15,562 nt of DNA, taken from contig PNND01000050.1 of NCBI GenBank assembly GCA_013824045.1, forward strand, positions 1 to 15,562. The letters are read 5' to 3'. The number at the start of each line of letters is the position of its first letter. The first letter of the stretch is position 1. Shown one piece after another: positions 6,887-13,967 of this stretch. A program made the translations under genes and the position numbers. Under the pieces are notes generated by a model. The model worked only from the letters and a program-made list of their open reading frames with translations, had not been told where the DNA came from and made no database searches. Source of the stretch: Rhodobacter sp. Its GTDB lineage: Bacteria > Pseudomonadota > Alphaproteobacteria > Rhodobacterales > Rhodobacteraceae.

Positions 6887-7606
6887 ATGCCCAATCCCAC
6901 CGCCGCCATGCTGGTGATCGGCGATGAAATCCTGTCCGGCCGCACGCGCGATTCGAACATGCATCACCTCGCCCAGCGCCTTACAGAGCATGGCATCCGC
7001 CTGTCCGAGGCGCGCGTCGTGGCCGATGATCACCCCGCCATCATCGCTGCCGTGAACGATCTGCGCGCGCGACATGACCATGTCTTCACCTCTGGCGGCA
7101 TCGGCCCCACCCATGACGACATCACCGCCGATGCCATCGCCGCCGCCTTTGCCACCCCCATCACCCACCGCGCGGATGCCATGGCGCTTTTGCAGGCGCA
7201 TTACGACCGCGCGGGTCTGCCCTTCAACGACGCGCGCCAGCGCATGGCCCGCATCCCCGACGGTGCCACGCTCATCGAAAACCCCATCTCTACCGCGCCG
7301 GGCTTCACGCTGGGCAATGTCCATGTCATGGCAGGGGTCCCCAGCATATTCGAGGCGATGCTCGCAGGCCTTCTTCCCACACTCACCGGCGGCGCGCCGC
7401 TGATGTCGCAATCGCTCCGCGTCAACCGGGGCGAAGGCGAGATTGCCGCCGATTTCGGCGCGCTCGCGACCGAATTTCCCGATCTATCCATGGGCAGCTA
7501 CCCGTTCAACACCAATGGCGTCTACGGCACCAACCTCGTCATCCGTGGCACCGATGCCGCCCGGATCGACGCCGCCATGACCCGCCTCGCGGCCCTGTTC
7601 GGATGA
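6887..7606 (+). CDS. competence/damage-inducible protein A N-domain protein (MoaB/Mog fold)
   Basis: A 239-residue protein made only of the N-terminal CinA (COG1058) domain, related to the molybdopterin-binding MoaB/Mog fold. Signature segments are GDEILSGRTRDSN (from about residue 12), TSGGIGPTHDDIT (68-80), a central block around FNDARQRMARIPDGA with ENPISTAPGF, and VMAGVPSIFEAML. The C-terminal CinA nicotinamide-nucleotide amidase domain is absent, which is common for this shorter form in alphaproteobacteria. COG1058 domains of other bacteria have been linked to hydrolysis of ADP-ribose-type nucleotides; the role here is unknown and 'competence' is a historical name. The ATG at 6887 has AAGGA upstream. 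Its stop overlaps the ATG of the GNAT gene (ATGA), so the two are co-translated. Confidence 0.9.
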   Translation: MPNPTAAMLVIGDEILSGRTRDSNMHHLAQRLTEHGIRLSEARVVADDHPAIIAAVNDLRARHDHVFTSGGIGPTHDDITADAIAAAFATPITHRADAMALLQAHYDRAGLPFNDARQRMARIPDGATLIENPISTAPGFTLGNVHVMAGVPSIFEAMLAGLLPTLTGGAPLMSQSLRVNRGEGEIAADFGALATEFPDLSMGSYPFNTNGVYGTNLVIRGTDAARIDAAMTRLAALFG

Positions 7607-8328
7607 CCCCCGACCTTCTGGCAAAGGTGACCGAGGCGACATGGCCCCCCGCCGCCACCCATTGCCACGGACCTTGGCTGATCCGCGAAGGCAGGGGCGG
7701 CGGCCAGCGGGTCTCGGCCGCCTCCGCCATCGGCGACTGGACCGAGGCGGACATCCCCGCCGCCGAAGCCGCCATGCGCGCCTTGGGCCAATCCCCCCTC
7801 TTCGTCCTGCGCCCCACGGATACCGCGCTCGACGACGCCCTCGCCGCGCGCGGCTATGCTCATCACGATCCTGTCGTCGCCTATGCCGCCCCGGTGGCCG
7901 ACCTCGCCGCCACCGAACCGCCCTTCCTGACCAGCTTCCCGCATTGGCCCCCCCTCGCCATCGCCCGCCAGATCTGGGAACAGGGGGGAATCGGCCCCGC
8001 CCGCATCGCCTTGATGGACCGTGTCACCGGGCCGAAAACCGCCATCCTCGGCCGCACTGGCGACCGGGCCGCAGCCATTGCCTTCACGGCAATCCACGGC
8101 AATGTTGCAATGCTTCACGCGCTTGAAACCGCACCCGACCAGCGCAGAAAGGGCAGCGCACACAACATCTTGCGTGCTGCCGCCATCTGGGCCCGCGATC
8201 ACGGGGCCGATACGATTTCCGTTCTGGTGACTGAGCGAAACACCGCCGCCCGCGCGCTCTACACTTCCCTGAACTTCGCCATTGTGGGACAGTATCACTA
8301 TCGAAAACATGGCCCCGCAGAAGGCTGA
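7603..8328 (+). CDS. GNAT-family N-acetyltransferase
   Basis: A 241-residue protein. The C-terminal half carries the GNAT core: a strand with MLHALETAP, the acetyl-CoA pyrophosphate-binding loop QRRKGSAHNIL (the Q/RxxGxG/A pattern of motif A), then ISVLVTERNTAARALYTSLNF, the typical motif B ending. The N-terminal half (about residues 1-110) looks like a degenerate first GNAT-like domain or a substrate-recognition region. The acceptor, whether a protein or small molecule, cannot be told. The start ATG at 7603 overlaps the cinA-type stop (ATGA). This coupling to a CinA N-domain gene suggests co-expression, not necessarily a shared pathway. Confidence 0.88.
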   Translation: MTPDLLAKVTEATWPPAATHCHGPWLIREGRGGGQRVSAASAIGDWTEADIPAAEAAMRALGQSPLFVLRPTDTALDDALAARGYAHHDPVVAYAAPVADLAATEPPFLTSFPHWPPLAIARQIWEQGGIGPARIALMDRVTGPKTAILGRTGDRAAAIAFTAIHGNVAMLHALETAPDQRRKGSAHNILRAAAIWARDHGADTISVLVTERNTAARALYTSLNFAIVGQYHYRKHGPAEG

Positions 8329-8332
8329 GCAG

Positions 8333-9337
8333 TTGACCTACACGCGCCCGCAACATCGTCACCGGCTTGGCCGCACCATCCCCATGGCTGCGCTGATCCT
8401 GACCGTTGCCCTTCCCGCGCAGGCGCTGGATCTGCGCTTTTCCGCCCCTGCCGCCACCTCCGGCGAACGGCGTGAGGCGGTCAGCTCTTACAACGTCCCC
8501 ATTGGTCCGTGGCAGGCGGGGATCATCCCGACCACCACCGCCGAAGGTGCCTTTTTCCAGACCGCATGGAAGATCGATGCCGCCGATCTCTCCACCCTGC
8601 AAATCCTGCAGCCGCTCCGCGCACAGGTCGCCGAACAGGGCTTTGAAACCGTCTTCGAATGCGCCACCTCGGCCTGCGGCGGATTCGATTTCCGCTACGG
8701 CACCGACATCCTTCCCGAACCGCAGATGCATGTCGATCTTGGCGATTATCGCTTCCTAGCCGCGCGCCGCGATGGCACGGATGGCGCCGACTGGATCACT
8801 CTGATCGTCAGCCGCTCTGCCGATACCGGCTTTGTGCAGCTTACCCGAATCGGCACGGAACCCCCCGGCGAACCCGATCTCAGCGTTTCGTCGAAATCCA
8901 CCTTCTCCCCTGCCCCAGCCGCACCGCTGGCCAGCACCCTGCCCACCGCCCTGCCGCAGGATGACCTGACCGCCGCGCTGACCGCAGGCCAACCCGCCAC
9001 GCTGACCGATCTGGTCTTCCCCTCGGGACAGGCAGGGCTTGCCTCCGGCAGCTACCCCTCGCTCGCACGGCTTGCCGATTGGCTCACCGCCAATCCAACC
9101 GCCTCAGTCGAACTCGTCGGCCATACCGATGCATCGGGCAACGCGCAGGCCAACACCACCCTCTCGCTGGCCCGCGCCGAAGCCGCCCGCGACGCACTCA
9201 TCGCGCAATTCGGAATCGATCCTGCCCGCATCACCACACGCGGCGCAGGCCCGTCCGAACCCGTCGCCAGCAACGACACGGCTGAAGGCCGCGCCCAGAA
9301 CCGAAGGGTCGAGGTCTTGTCGACCCCGACCCTCTGA
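8333..9337 (+). CDS. exported OmpA-domain protein
   Basis: An envelope protein of about 334 residues. A basic N-region (RPQHRHRLGR) and hydrophobic core with cleavage after PAQA form a signal peptide. A unique N-terminal domain follows, with a CATSAC cysteine pair that could form a disulfide, then a Pro/Ala linker, then a C-terminal OmpA-like domain that binds peptidoglycan: VFPSGQAGL, ELVGHTDASGN, LSLARAEAARDAL, the GAGPSEP turn and QNRRVEV. The diaminopimelate-contacting Asp (HTD) and Arg (NRRVEV) are present. The start is uncertain: TTG at 8333 has AAGG 8 nt upstream and leaves a 4-bp gap from the GNAT stop; ATG at 8309 lacks a ribosome site and overlaps GNAT; ATG at 8384 would lose the basic region. 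Likely role: anchoring or sensing at the cell wall. Confidence 0.85.
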   Translation: MTYTRPQHRHRLGRTIPMAALILTVALPAQALDLRFSAPAATSGERREAVSSYNVPIGPWQAGIIPTTTAEGAFFQTAWKIDAADLSTLQILQPLRAQVAEQGFETVFECATSACGGFDFRYGTDILPEPQMHVDLGDYRFLAARRDGTDGADWITLIVSRSADTGFVQLTRIGTEPPGEPDLSVSSKSTFSPAPAAPLASTLPTALPQDDLTAALTAGQPATLTDLVFPSGQAGLASGSYPSLARLADWLTANPTASVELVGHTDASGNAQANTTLSLARAEAARDALIAQFGIDPARITTRGAGPSEPVASNDTAEGRAQNRRVEVLSTPTL

Positions 9338-9354
9338 ACTCCCCCAGGAGTAGG

Positions 9355-9377
9355 CGGTCCCCCTTTGCGGGAAACCG
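9355..9377. terminator. possible hairpin between convergent ompA-domain and LysR genes
   Basis: CGGT/ACCG outer and CCC/GGG inner pairings with a 2x2 internal loop, in the 46-bp space between two convergent stop codons. It is weak and has no clear T run on either side; it is listed only because no other terminator is visible there. Confidence 0.2.
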
Positions 9378-9383
9378 GCGAAA

Positions 9384-10289
9384 TCACCAGCTGTCCGGAC
9401 CCTTGTCGATCAGTTGCCGCGCCAGAAAATCGATGAAGGCCCGCACCTTGGGCTGGGTGAACCGTCCCGGCGGATAGACCGCATAGATGCCCAGACATTC
9501 CACAGGCAGCCCCGGAATGGCTTCTTCCACCAGCCCCTGCCGCATGGCGTCGGCATAAAGGAAGCTCGGCAGATAGGCGATCCCCAGCCCCGAAATCGCG
9601 GCATTCAGCAGCGACTGGCCGTCATTCACCGTCAACCAGCCAACCGACCGCACCTGCCGCTTTTCCCCAGACGGCGCGGTGATCTTCCACACGTTGCCGT
9701 TGGCCTGATTCGAGTAATGCAAGAGCTTGTGCTCGTTCAGATCGTCGATCTTCATCGGACGCCCGAACTTCTGGAAATACGAAGGCGAGGCGATCATCCG
9801 CTTCGTCGTCTCGGTCAGCTTCCGCGCGCGCAGACTGGAATCCTCCAGCTCTCCCACCCGGATCGCCATGTCGAACCCTTCGCTGATCAACTCGACATAG
9901 CGGTTGTTCAGCACCATGTTCACCGTGATATCCGGGTATTCCAGCAGGAAATCCCCAAGGATCGGTGACAAGAGGTTCACCCCGAAATCGGTGGCGACAC
10001 TGATACGCAACAGGCCCGAAGGGGCCGACTGCATGGATGTGACCAGCGCATCCGCCTCACCTGCATCATTCAGCACGCGGCGGGCGCGGTCGTAATAGGC
10101 AAGGCCAATCTCGGTGGGCGAAACGCGGCGTGTCGTCCGGTTCAACAGGCGGGCCCCCAACCGCGCCTCCAGAGCCGATACATGCTTAGACACCGCAGAT
10201 TTCGAAATTCCCATCTTCTTGGCCGCATCGGTAAAGCCGCCCTGGTCTACAACCATGGCAAAGGCTTCCATTTCCGTCAGTCGGTCCAT
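9384..10289 (-). CDS. LysR-family transcriptional regulator
   Basis: A 301-residue regulator. Residues 1-60 form the winged helix-turn-helix DNA-binding domain (MDRLTEMEAF, GGFTDAAKKMGISKSAVSKHVSALEARLGARLLNRTTRRVSPTEIG), followed by a linker helix and a periplasmic-binding-protein-like effector domain (from about SGLLRISVATDFG to the end, with GEKRQVRSVGWLTVNDGQSLL and GLGIAYLPSFL). It resembles the large DmlR/PecT-like group common in Proteobacteria; the ligand is unknown. The ATG at 10289 has AGAGGG 5 nt upstream; longer in-frame extensions lie in the intergenic region. LysR genes often regulate a divergent neighbour, but here fadH is upstream on the same strand and the downstream gene is convergent, so the target is not obvious. 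Confidence 0.93.
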   Translation of the reverse strand: MDRLTEMEAFAMVVDQGGFTDAAKKMGISKSAVSKHVSALEARLGARLLNRTTRRVSPTEIGLAYYDRARRVLNDAGEADALVTSMQSAPSGLLRISVATDFGVNLLSPILGDFLLEYPDITVNMVLNNRYVELISEGFDMAIRVGELEDSSLRARKLTETTKRMIASPSYFQKFGRPMKIDDLNEHKLLHYSNQANGNVWKITAPSGEKRQVRSVGWLTVNDGQSLLNAAISGLGIAYLPSFLYADAMRQGLVEEAIPGLPVECLGIYAVYPPGRFTQPKVRAFIDFLARQLIDKGPDSW

Positions 10290-10401
10290 TGTTACCCTCT
10301 GGCAAGCTATGAGGTCGAATGGCCGAGGATTGACCGCGAATTCAGGCAGGATCGGGGCGCAGACGGGGCCGATCCGGGGTTTTCCATGGGATCGTTGATA
10401 T

Positions 10402-10421
10402 CGGGGAAACATAAATCCCCG
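10402..10421 (-). terminator. hairpin after fadH
   Basis: Six-base arms CGGGGA (10402-10407) and TCCCCG (10416-10421) around an 8-nt AT-rich loop, 14 nt beyond the fadH stop on the minus strand. No T run follows. It could separate fadH from the LysR gene 146 bp downstream. The rest of that gap must hold the LysR promoter, but I see no convincing hexamer pair. Confidence 0.35.
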
Positions 10422-10435
10422 CCTCTGCACCCGGC

Positions 10436-12439
10436 TCAAAGCCGCGCCGCCAGCCTTGCACCCTGATCAATTGCGCGTTTTGCGTCCAGTTCCGCCGCCA
10501 CATCTGCCCCGCCGATCACATGGGCCGCAATCCCCGCCGCCGCTAGATCATCGGCCAGCCCGCGCGCGGGCACCTGCCCCGCGCACAGCACCACCGAATC
10601 AACCGGGATCAACTCCTCCACCCCGCCCCGCCGCACGACAAGGCCTTCGGGCAGGATGCGCTCATAGCTCACCCCGCCGATCATCTTTACGCCCTTGGCC
10701 GCGAGCGCCGCGCGGTGAATCCATCCCGTCGTCTTGCCCAATCCGCGCCCCGGCTTTTCCGCCTTGCGCTGCAACAGCCAAACCTCGCGCGCAGGCGCTT
10801 CCGGTTCCGGCTCCACCAACCCGCCCCGCACCTCGGCCGGATCGCCAACCCCCCATTCGCGCCGCCACAGCGCGGCATCCAGCGTCGGGCTCATCCCGCG
10901 ATGCGCAAGGAACTCCGCTACATCAAACCCGATGCCGCCCGCGCCGATGATCGCCACGCGCTTGCCCACCGGTGCGCCGTTCAGCACATCGATATAGCCC
11001 AGCGCCACCTCCTGCCCCGGAATGCCCGGATCGCGCGGCGTCACGCCGGTCGCCACGATCACCTCATCGAAACCGCGCAACTCCGCGACCCCAACCTCTG
11101 CCCCCAGCCGCAACTCCACCCCCGCCCGCGCCGCCCGCGCCGCGAACCACCGCACCAGCCCGTGAAACTCTTCCTTCCCCGGCACCATCTTGGCTAGATT
11201 AAGCTGCCCCCCGATCCGGTCCGCCCGGTCAAACAGCGTCACGCGATGCCCCCGCTCCGCCGCCACCGCCGCCGCCATAAGGCCAGCAGGCCCCGCCCCC
11301 ACCACAGCGACAGACTTCACAACCTCCGCCGGCGAATAGACCAGTTCCACCTCATGGCAGGCACGCGGATTGACCAGACAGCTTGTCAGCTTGCCGCTGA
11401 AGGTATGGTCCAGACAGGCCTGATTGCAGGCGATGCAGGGCGCGATCTCCTCCGCCCGCCCTGCCGCAGCCTTGGCAACGAAATCCGCATCCGCCAGAAA
11501 AGGCCGCGCCATCGACACCATATCCGCCATCCCATCGGCCAACAGCCCCTCGGCCACCTCCGGTGTATTGATGCGGTTTGAGGTGATCACAGGGATTGCC
11601 ACCACCCCCCGCAACCGCCCGGTCAGATGCGCAAAAGCCGCGCGCGGCACCGATGTGGCAATCGTGGGCACCCGCGCCTCATGCCAGCCGATCCCGGTAT
11701 TCAGGATGCTGGCCCCCGCCGCCTCCACCGCTTTCGCCAAAAGCACAACCTCATCCCAGGTGCTGCCATCGGGCACCAGATCGATCAGGCTGATGCGATA
11801 GATGACAATGAAATCCGCCCCCACCGCCGCCCGCACCCGCCGCACCACCTCCACCGGCAGGCGCATCCGGTTCTCATAGCTCCCACCCCAGTCATCCGTC
11901 CGGCGGTTGGAATGGGCGACAAGGAACTGGTTCAGGAAATACCCCTCGCTCCCCATCACCTCCACACCGTCATAGCCCGCCTCGCGCGCCCGCATGGCGG
12001 CCGTGACGATATCGGCGATCTGCTTCTCGATCCCCGCCGCATCCAATTCGCGCGGAGCAAAAGGCGAAATCGGCGACCGGATCGCGCTCGGCGCCACACA
12101 GTCCTTGCCATAGGCATAGCGTCCTGCATGCAAAATCTGCATCGCGATCCGCCCGCCTGCCTCATGCACCCGGTCTGTCACCACGCGGTGATTGGAAATA
12201 TCCAGCGCCGAATAGAGCCCCGCCGCGCCGGGAAACACGCCCCCCTCTGCATTGGGTGCCATCCCCCCGGTCACCATCAGCCCCACCCCGCCCCGTGCCC
12301 GGTCGGCATAGAACTCGGCCACCCGGTTCCAATCCCCCCGCTCCTCCAGCCCCGTATGCATCGACCCCATCAGCACCCGATTGGGCAGCGTGACATGGCC
12401 AAGGGTCAGCGGCGAAAGCAGATTTGGATAAAGCGTCAT
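10436..12439 (-). CDS. fadH: 2,4-dienoyl-CoA reductase (NADPH), FadH type
   Basis: A 667-residue flavo-iron-sulfur enzyme that reduces 2,4-dienoyl-CoA intermediates so that polyunsaturated fatty acids can pass through beta-oxidation. Residues 1-about 330 form an Old Yellow Enzyme-type FMN barrel with the catalytic Y167 (GSEGYFLNQFL) and H253 (GIGWHEARVPT), one residue offset from the E. coli enzyme. The 4Fe-4S cluster cysteines are C335, C338, C342 and C354 (C-x2-C-x3-C-x11-C). The C-terminal FAD/NADPH domains carry GAGPAG (381-386) and a second GAGGIG with DVAEFL. Length matches E. coli FadH (about 670). The ATG at 12439 has GGAGG six nt upstream; an in-frame extension to 12790 crosses the hairpin region and is not real. 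It appears monocistronic. Confidence 0.95.
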   Translation of the reverse strand: MTLYPNLLSPLTLGHVTLPNRVLMGSMHTGLEERGDWNRVAEFYADRARGGVGLMVTGGMAPNAEGGVFPGAAGLYSALDISNHRVVTDRVHEAGGRIAMQILHAGRYAYGKDCVAPSAIRSPISPFAPRELDAAGIEKQIADIVTAAMRAREAGYDGVEVMGSEGYFLNQFLVAHSNRRTDDWGGSYENRMRLPVEVVRRVRAAVGADFIVIYRISLIDLVPDGSTWDEVVLLAKAVEAAGASILNTGIGWHEARVPTIATSVPRAAFAHLTGRLRGVVAIPVITSNRINTPEVAEGLLADGMADMVSMARPFLADADFVAKAAAGRAEEIAPCIACNQACLDHTFSGKLTSCLVNPRACHEVELVYSPAEVVKSVAVVGAGPAGLMAAAVAAERGHRVTLFDRADRIGGQLNLAKMVPGKEEFHGLVRWFAARAARAGVELRLGAEVGVAELRGFDEVIVATGVTPRDPGIPGQEVALGYIDVLNGAPVGKRVAIIGAGGIGFDVAEFLAHRGMSPTLDAALWRREWGVGDPAEVRGGLVEPEPEAPAREVWLLQRKAEKPGRGLGKTTGWIHRAALAAKGVKMIGGVSYERILPEGLVVRRGGVEELIPVDSVVLCAGQVPARGLADDLAAAGIAAHVIGGADVAAELDAKRAIDQGARLAARL

Positions 12440-12536
12440 GATGGTCCTCCGGCTCGCGACACTGCCGCACCCACCGCCGCCTGTCACGGGCAACGCAACG
12501 TCATGCGCGCAAAGCTGCACGTCCTCGCCCCGCCCA

Positions 12537-12567
12537 TTCTTCTCTGGAAAAACATCCTCAGGAGGGT
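12537..12567. repeat. AT-richer tail element upstream of fadH, copy 2
   Basis: On the plus strand it begins TTCTTCTCTGG and ends CAGGAGGGT. It is a loose counterpart of the block at 5856-5885 and is in the same place relative to a minus-strand gene end, hairpin and next gene. Identity is modest, so this may be a family of related elements rather than a strict repeat. Confidence 0.4.
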
Positions 12568-12579
12568 GAGGCGCGCCCG

Positions 12580-12604
12580 GACGATCTTCCAGTGGAAGAT
12601 CGTC
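12580..12604. repeat. perfect 12-bp inverted repeat (hairpin or operator-like palindrome)
   Basis: Arms GACGATCTTCCA (12580-12591) and TGGAAGATCGTC (12593-12604) are exact reverse complements around a single G. As RNA such a tight loop would open by a pair or two but still form a strong stem; as DNA it is a long dyad that a dimeric regulator could bind. It lies about 140 bp before the fadH start. Confidence 0.65.
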
Positions 12605-12614
12605 AGCGCCGAAC

Positions 12615-12635
12615 GCCCGATGCCATGCATCGGGC
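12615..12635. repeat. 9-bp-stem inverted repeat
   Basis: Arms GCCCGATGC (12615-12623) and GCATCGGGC (12627-12635) with a 3-nt loop, perfect pairing. It sits ten bases from the 12-bp palindrome, and the two form a tandem hairpin array. Confidence 0.6.
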
Positions 12636-12655
12636 CGGGGACAGGCGCAGCGCCG

Positions 12656-12674
12656 AGGGGGCGGAACGCCCCCT
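12656..12674 (-). terminator. GC-rich hairpin after the coiled-coil protein gene
   Basis: Arms AGGGGGCG (12656-12663) and CGCCCCCT (12667-12674) with a 3-nt loop, 24 nt past the stop of the minus-strand gene at 12699. It is nearly the same stem as that after map (GGGGGCG/CGCCCCC), suggesting a common type of gene-end structure in this genome. No T run follows. Confidence 0.5.
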
Positions 12675-12698
12675 GCAACGCCGCCCATAGGCGCACCG

Positions 12699-13070
12699 CT
12701 ACCCCAGCGTTTCCACGCAATGCCGCCGGAACGCGCGCTTGAGCATGTCCAGCTCCGCCCGCAGCAGATCCACCTCGGCGCGCAGGTCATCCTCCATCGG
12801 CACCCCGGTGATGATGGTGAAATGCGCCAGCGTCTCGCCCGTGCCCCGGTTGCGGATCAGAAAGCTCTGCACCCCTTCGCTCAGCGCGGCCACCGGCACC
12901 GGCACCCGGACCGCCCATTCGCCTGCGCGGTCGGGGATCGCCGTCACCGTCACCCCGGGCACTTCGGCCTCCAGATGCCGCACCTCCAGCGCAGGTTTCT
13001 CGGTCCCCGACAGCACGCCTTCCCACACCCCGGCCCGAATGCGTGTCTTGGTCAGCTTCACCCCGTCCAT
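12699..13070 (-). CDS. conserved small protein with C-terminal coiled coil, function unknown
   Basis: A 123-residue protein I do not recognise by name. The first 90 residues alternate short hydrophobic strands (LTKTRIRAGVWEGVLSG, LEVRHLEAEVPGVTVTAIP, WAVRVPVPVAALSEGVQSFLIRN, HFTIITGV), suggesting a small beta-sandwich. The last 30 (EDDLRAEVDLLRAELDMLKRAFRR) show a leucine heptad pattern typical of a short coiled coil for dimerising. There is no signal peptide or membrane segment. The ATG at 13070 was chosen over a TTG at 13076 because GAGGGG sits six nt upstream, overlapping the stop codon of the DUF6478-like gene. That 10-bp spacing says the two are translated together, so the proteins probably work together. 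Confidence 0.8.
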   Translation of the reverse strand: MDGVKLTKTRIRAGVWEGVLSGTEKPALEVRHLEAEVPGVTVTAIPDRAGEWAVRVPVPVAALSEGVQSFLIRNRGTGETLAHFTIITGVPMEDDLRAEVDLLRAELDMLKRAFRRHCVETLG

Positions 13071-13080
13071 CCCCAACCCC

Positions 13081-13854
13081 TCACATATCCGCCCGCGGCC
13101 TGCGGCTCACCGTCACGTCACGCAGGATGATCTGGTTCATCTCCGGCCCTTCAAAGATCAGGTCGATCCACAGCTTCTCGATCCGCTTCTCGTTGATCTT
13201 GGTATAAGTTAGGTCGAACTCCACCATCACCTCTTCCGCCCCCAGCGGCAGTTCCAGCACGATCTGTTCCGTATTCGGCCCGTGTTTCACGTTCAGCCGC
13301 GCGAAAATCTCCAGCGGCTTTTCCAGCTCCACGATCGCGTCCAGCCGGATCAGATGGCGCAGCTTCAACCCCCGCGCCGCCTCTTCCGGCAAGTCGATCA
13401 CCAGCGACAGGAAAGACCCGTCAAACCGGAACACATCCATGCGAAAGCCGAAGGGGGCGACATCGCTCTCCCGCTCGTTGCGGATCTGGCGCACCGTCAA
13501 CTCACTCACCCGGCAGTCGTGAAAAACCGTGGCTCCCTCGCAGAACAGCATCCGGTTGGGCACCGAGGCCTGCCCCGGCACCGGCATTGGCCCGCGCCAC
13601 AGATCGGGCCGCCAGGCCCAATCCGTGCCCAAAGGCTTGCGCATCGCATTCGATCCGATCACCGGCAAGGCCAGCCGATGCTCCGCCTGATGTATCACCC
13701 GGTCCAATTGCCGCCGCAACGACCGCGCCCGCGACCGCCAGCCGCGCAGCACATCCGGCTCGGCCACAGCCGCCGCTTCCGCGATCTCTTCCCAGCGCCG
13801 AACGACCCGCTTCTGCAGCAGCCTGTCCAACACGCCTGCGATCTTGCCCACCAT
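13081..13854 (-). CDS. DUF6478-like protein, function unknown
   Basis: A 257-residue protein that I place, from memory of Rhodobacterales annotations, in the DUF6478 family. The N-terminus is basic and helical (VGKIAGVLDRLLQKRVVRRWEE, then an Arg-rich WRSRARSLRRQLDRVIHQAEHRL), followed by the segment TDWAWRPDLWRGPM and a long beta-rich region (VFHDCRVSELTVRQIRNE, FRMDVFRFDGSFLSLVIDLPE, VMVEFDLTYTKINEKRIEKLWIDLIFE). This looks like a carbohydrate-binding or lipid-binding beta-sandwich, but that is only a guess. There is no signal peptide. The ATG at 13854 is preferred to a GTG at 13902 because a GGGA lies six nt upstream. It is directly coupled to the downstream coiled-coil gene. Confidence 0.8.
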   Translation of the reverse strand: MVGKIAGVLDRLLQKRVVRRWEEIAEAAAVAEPDVLRGWRSRARSLRRQLDRVIHQAEHRLALPVIGSNAMRKPLGTDWAWRPDLWRGPMPVPGQASVPNRMLFCEGATVFHDCRVSELTVRQIRNERESDVAPFGFRMDVFRFDGSFLSLVIDLPEEAARGLKLRHLIRLDAIVELEKPLEIFARLNVKHGPNTEQIVLELPLGAEEVMVEFDLTYTKINEKRIEKLWIDLIFEGPEMNQIILRDVTVSRRPRADM

Positions 13855-13878
13855 TCCGCGTCCCGAATACCGCCTAAG

Positions 13879-13893
13879 GCCCCGTGCAGGGGC
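13879..13893 (-). other. small hairpin in the leader of the DUF6478-like gene
   Basis: Arms GCCCC (13879-13883) and GGGGC (13889-13893) with a 5-nt loop, 25 nt upstream of the ATG at 13854. It may be chance in GC-rich sequence. The rest of the 113-bp gap to the lipoprotein stop shows no convincing promoter. Confidence 0.25.
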
Positions 13894-13967
13894 ACAAGCC
13901 ACACGCCCTATCTATTGCCGGAAAGCCCGCACCGCGCCACCGCCTTTTCATCTCAAAAGCGAAGTTC

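Larger units (their letters stand above)
12440..12698. other. 260-bp intergenic region with three hairpins upstream of fadH
   Basis: No gene of its own is credible here. From the minus-strand point of view it holds, in order after the small coiled-coil gene: a GC-rich hairpin (12656-12674), a 9-bp-stem hairpin (12615-12635), a perfect 12-bp-arm palindrome (12580-12604), the second tail element (12537-12567), and about 100 bp that must contain the fadH promoter and leader. I could not identify a clear -35/-10 pair for fadH. Confidence 0.6.

Noticed and set aside
9384..12439. LysR regulator as the divergent regulator of fadH
   Set aside because: The two genes are on the same strand, not divergent, so the usual LysR arrangement does not apply; regulation of fadH by it would be a guess.
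11627..12742. 371-residue plus-strand open frame opposite fadH
   Set aside because: His/Arg/Pro-rich shadow of the well-supported fadH gene, with no ribosome site or recognisable motif.
12440..12790. N-terminal extension of FadH to 12790
   Set aside because: The added 117 residues translate hairpins and overlap the next gene; a strong GGAGG site precedes the ATG at 12439.
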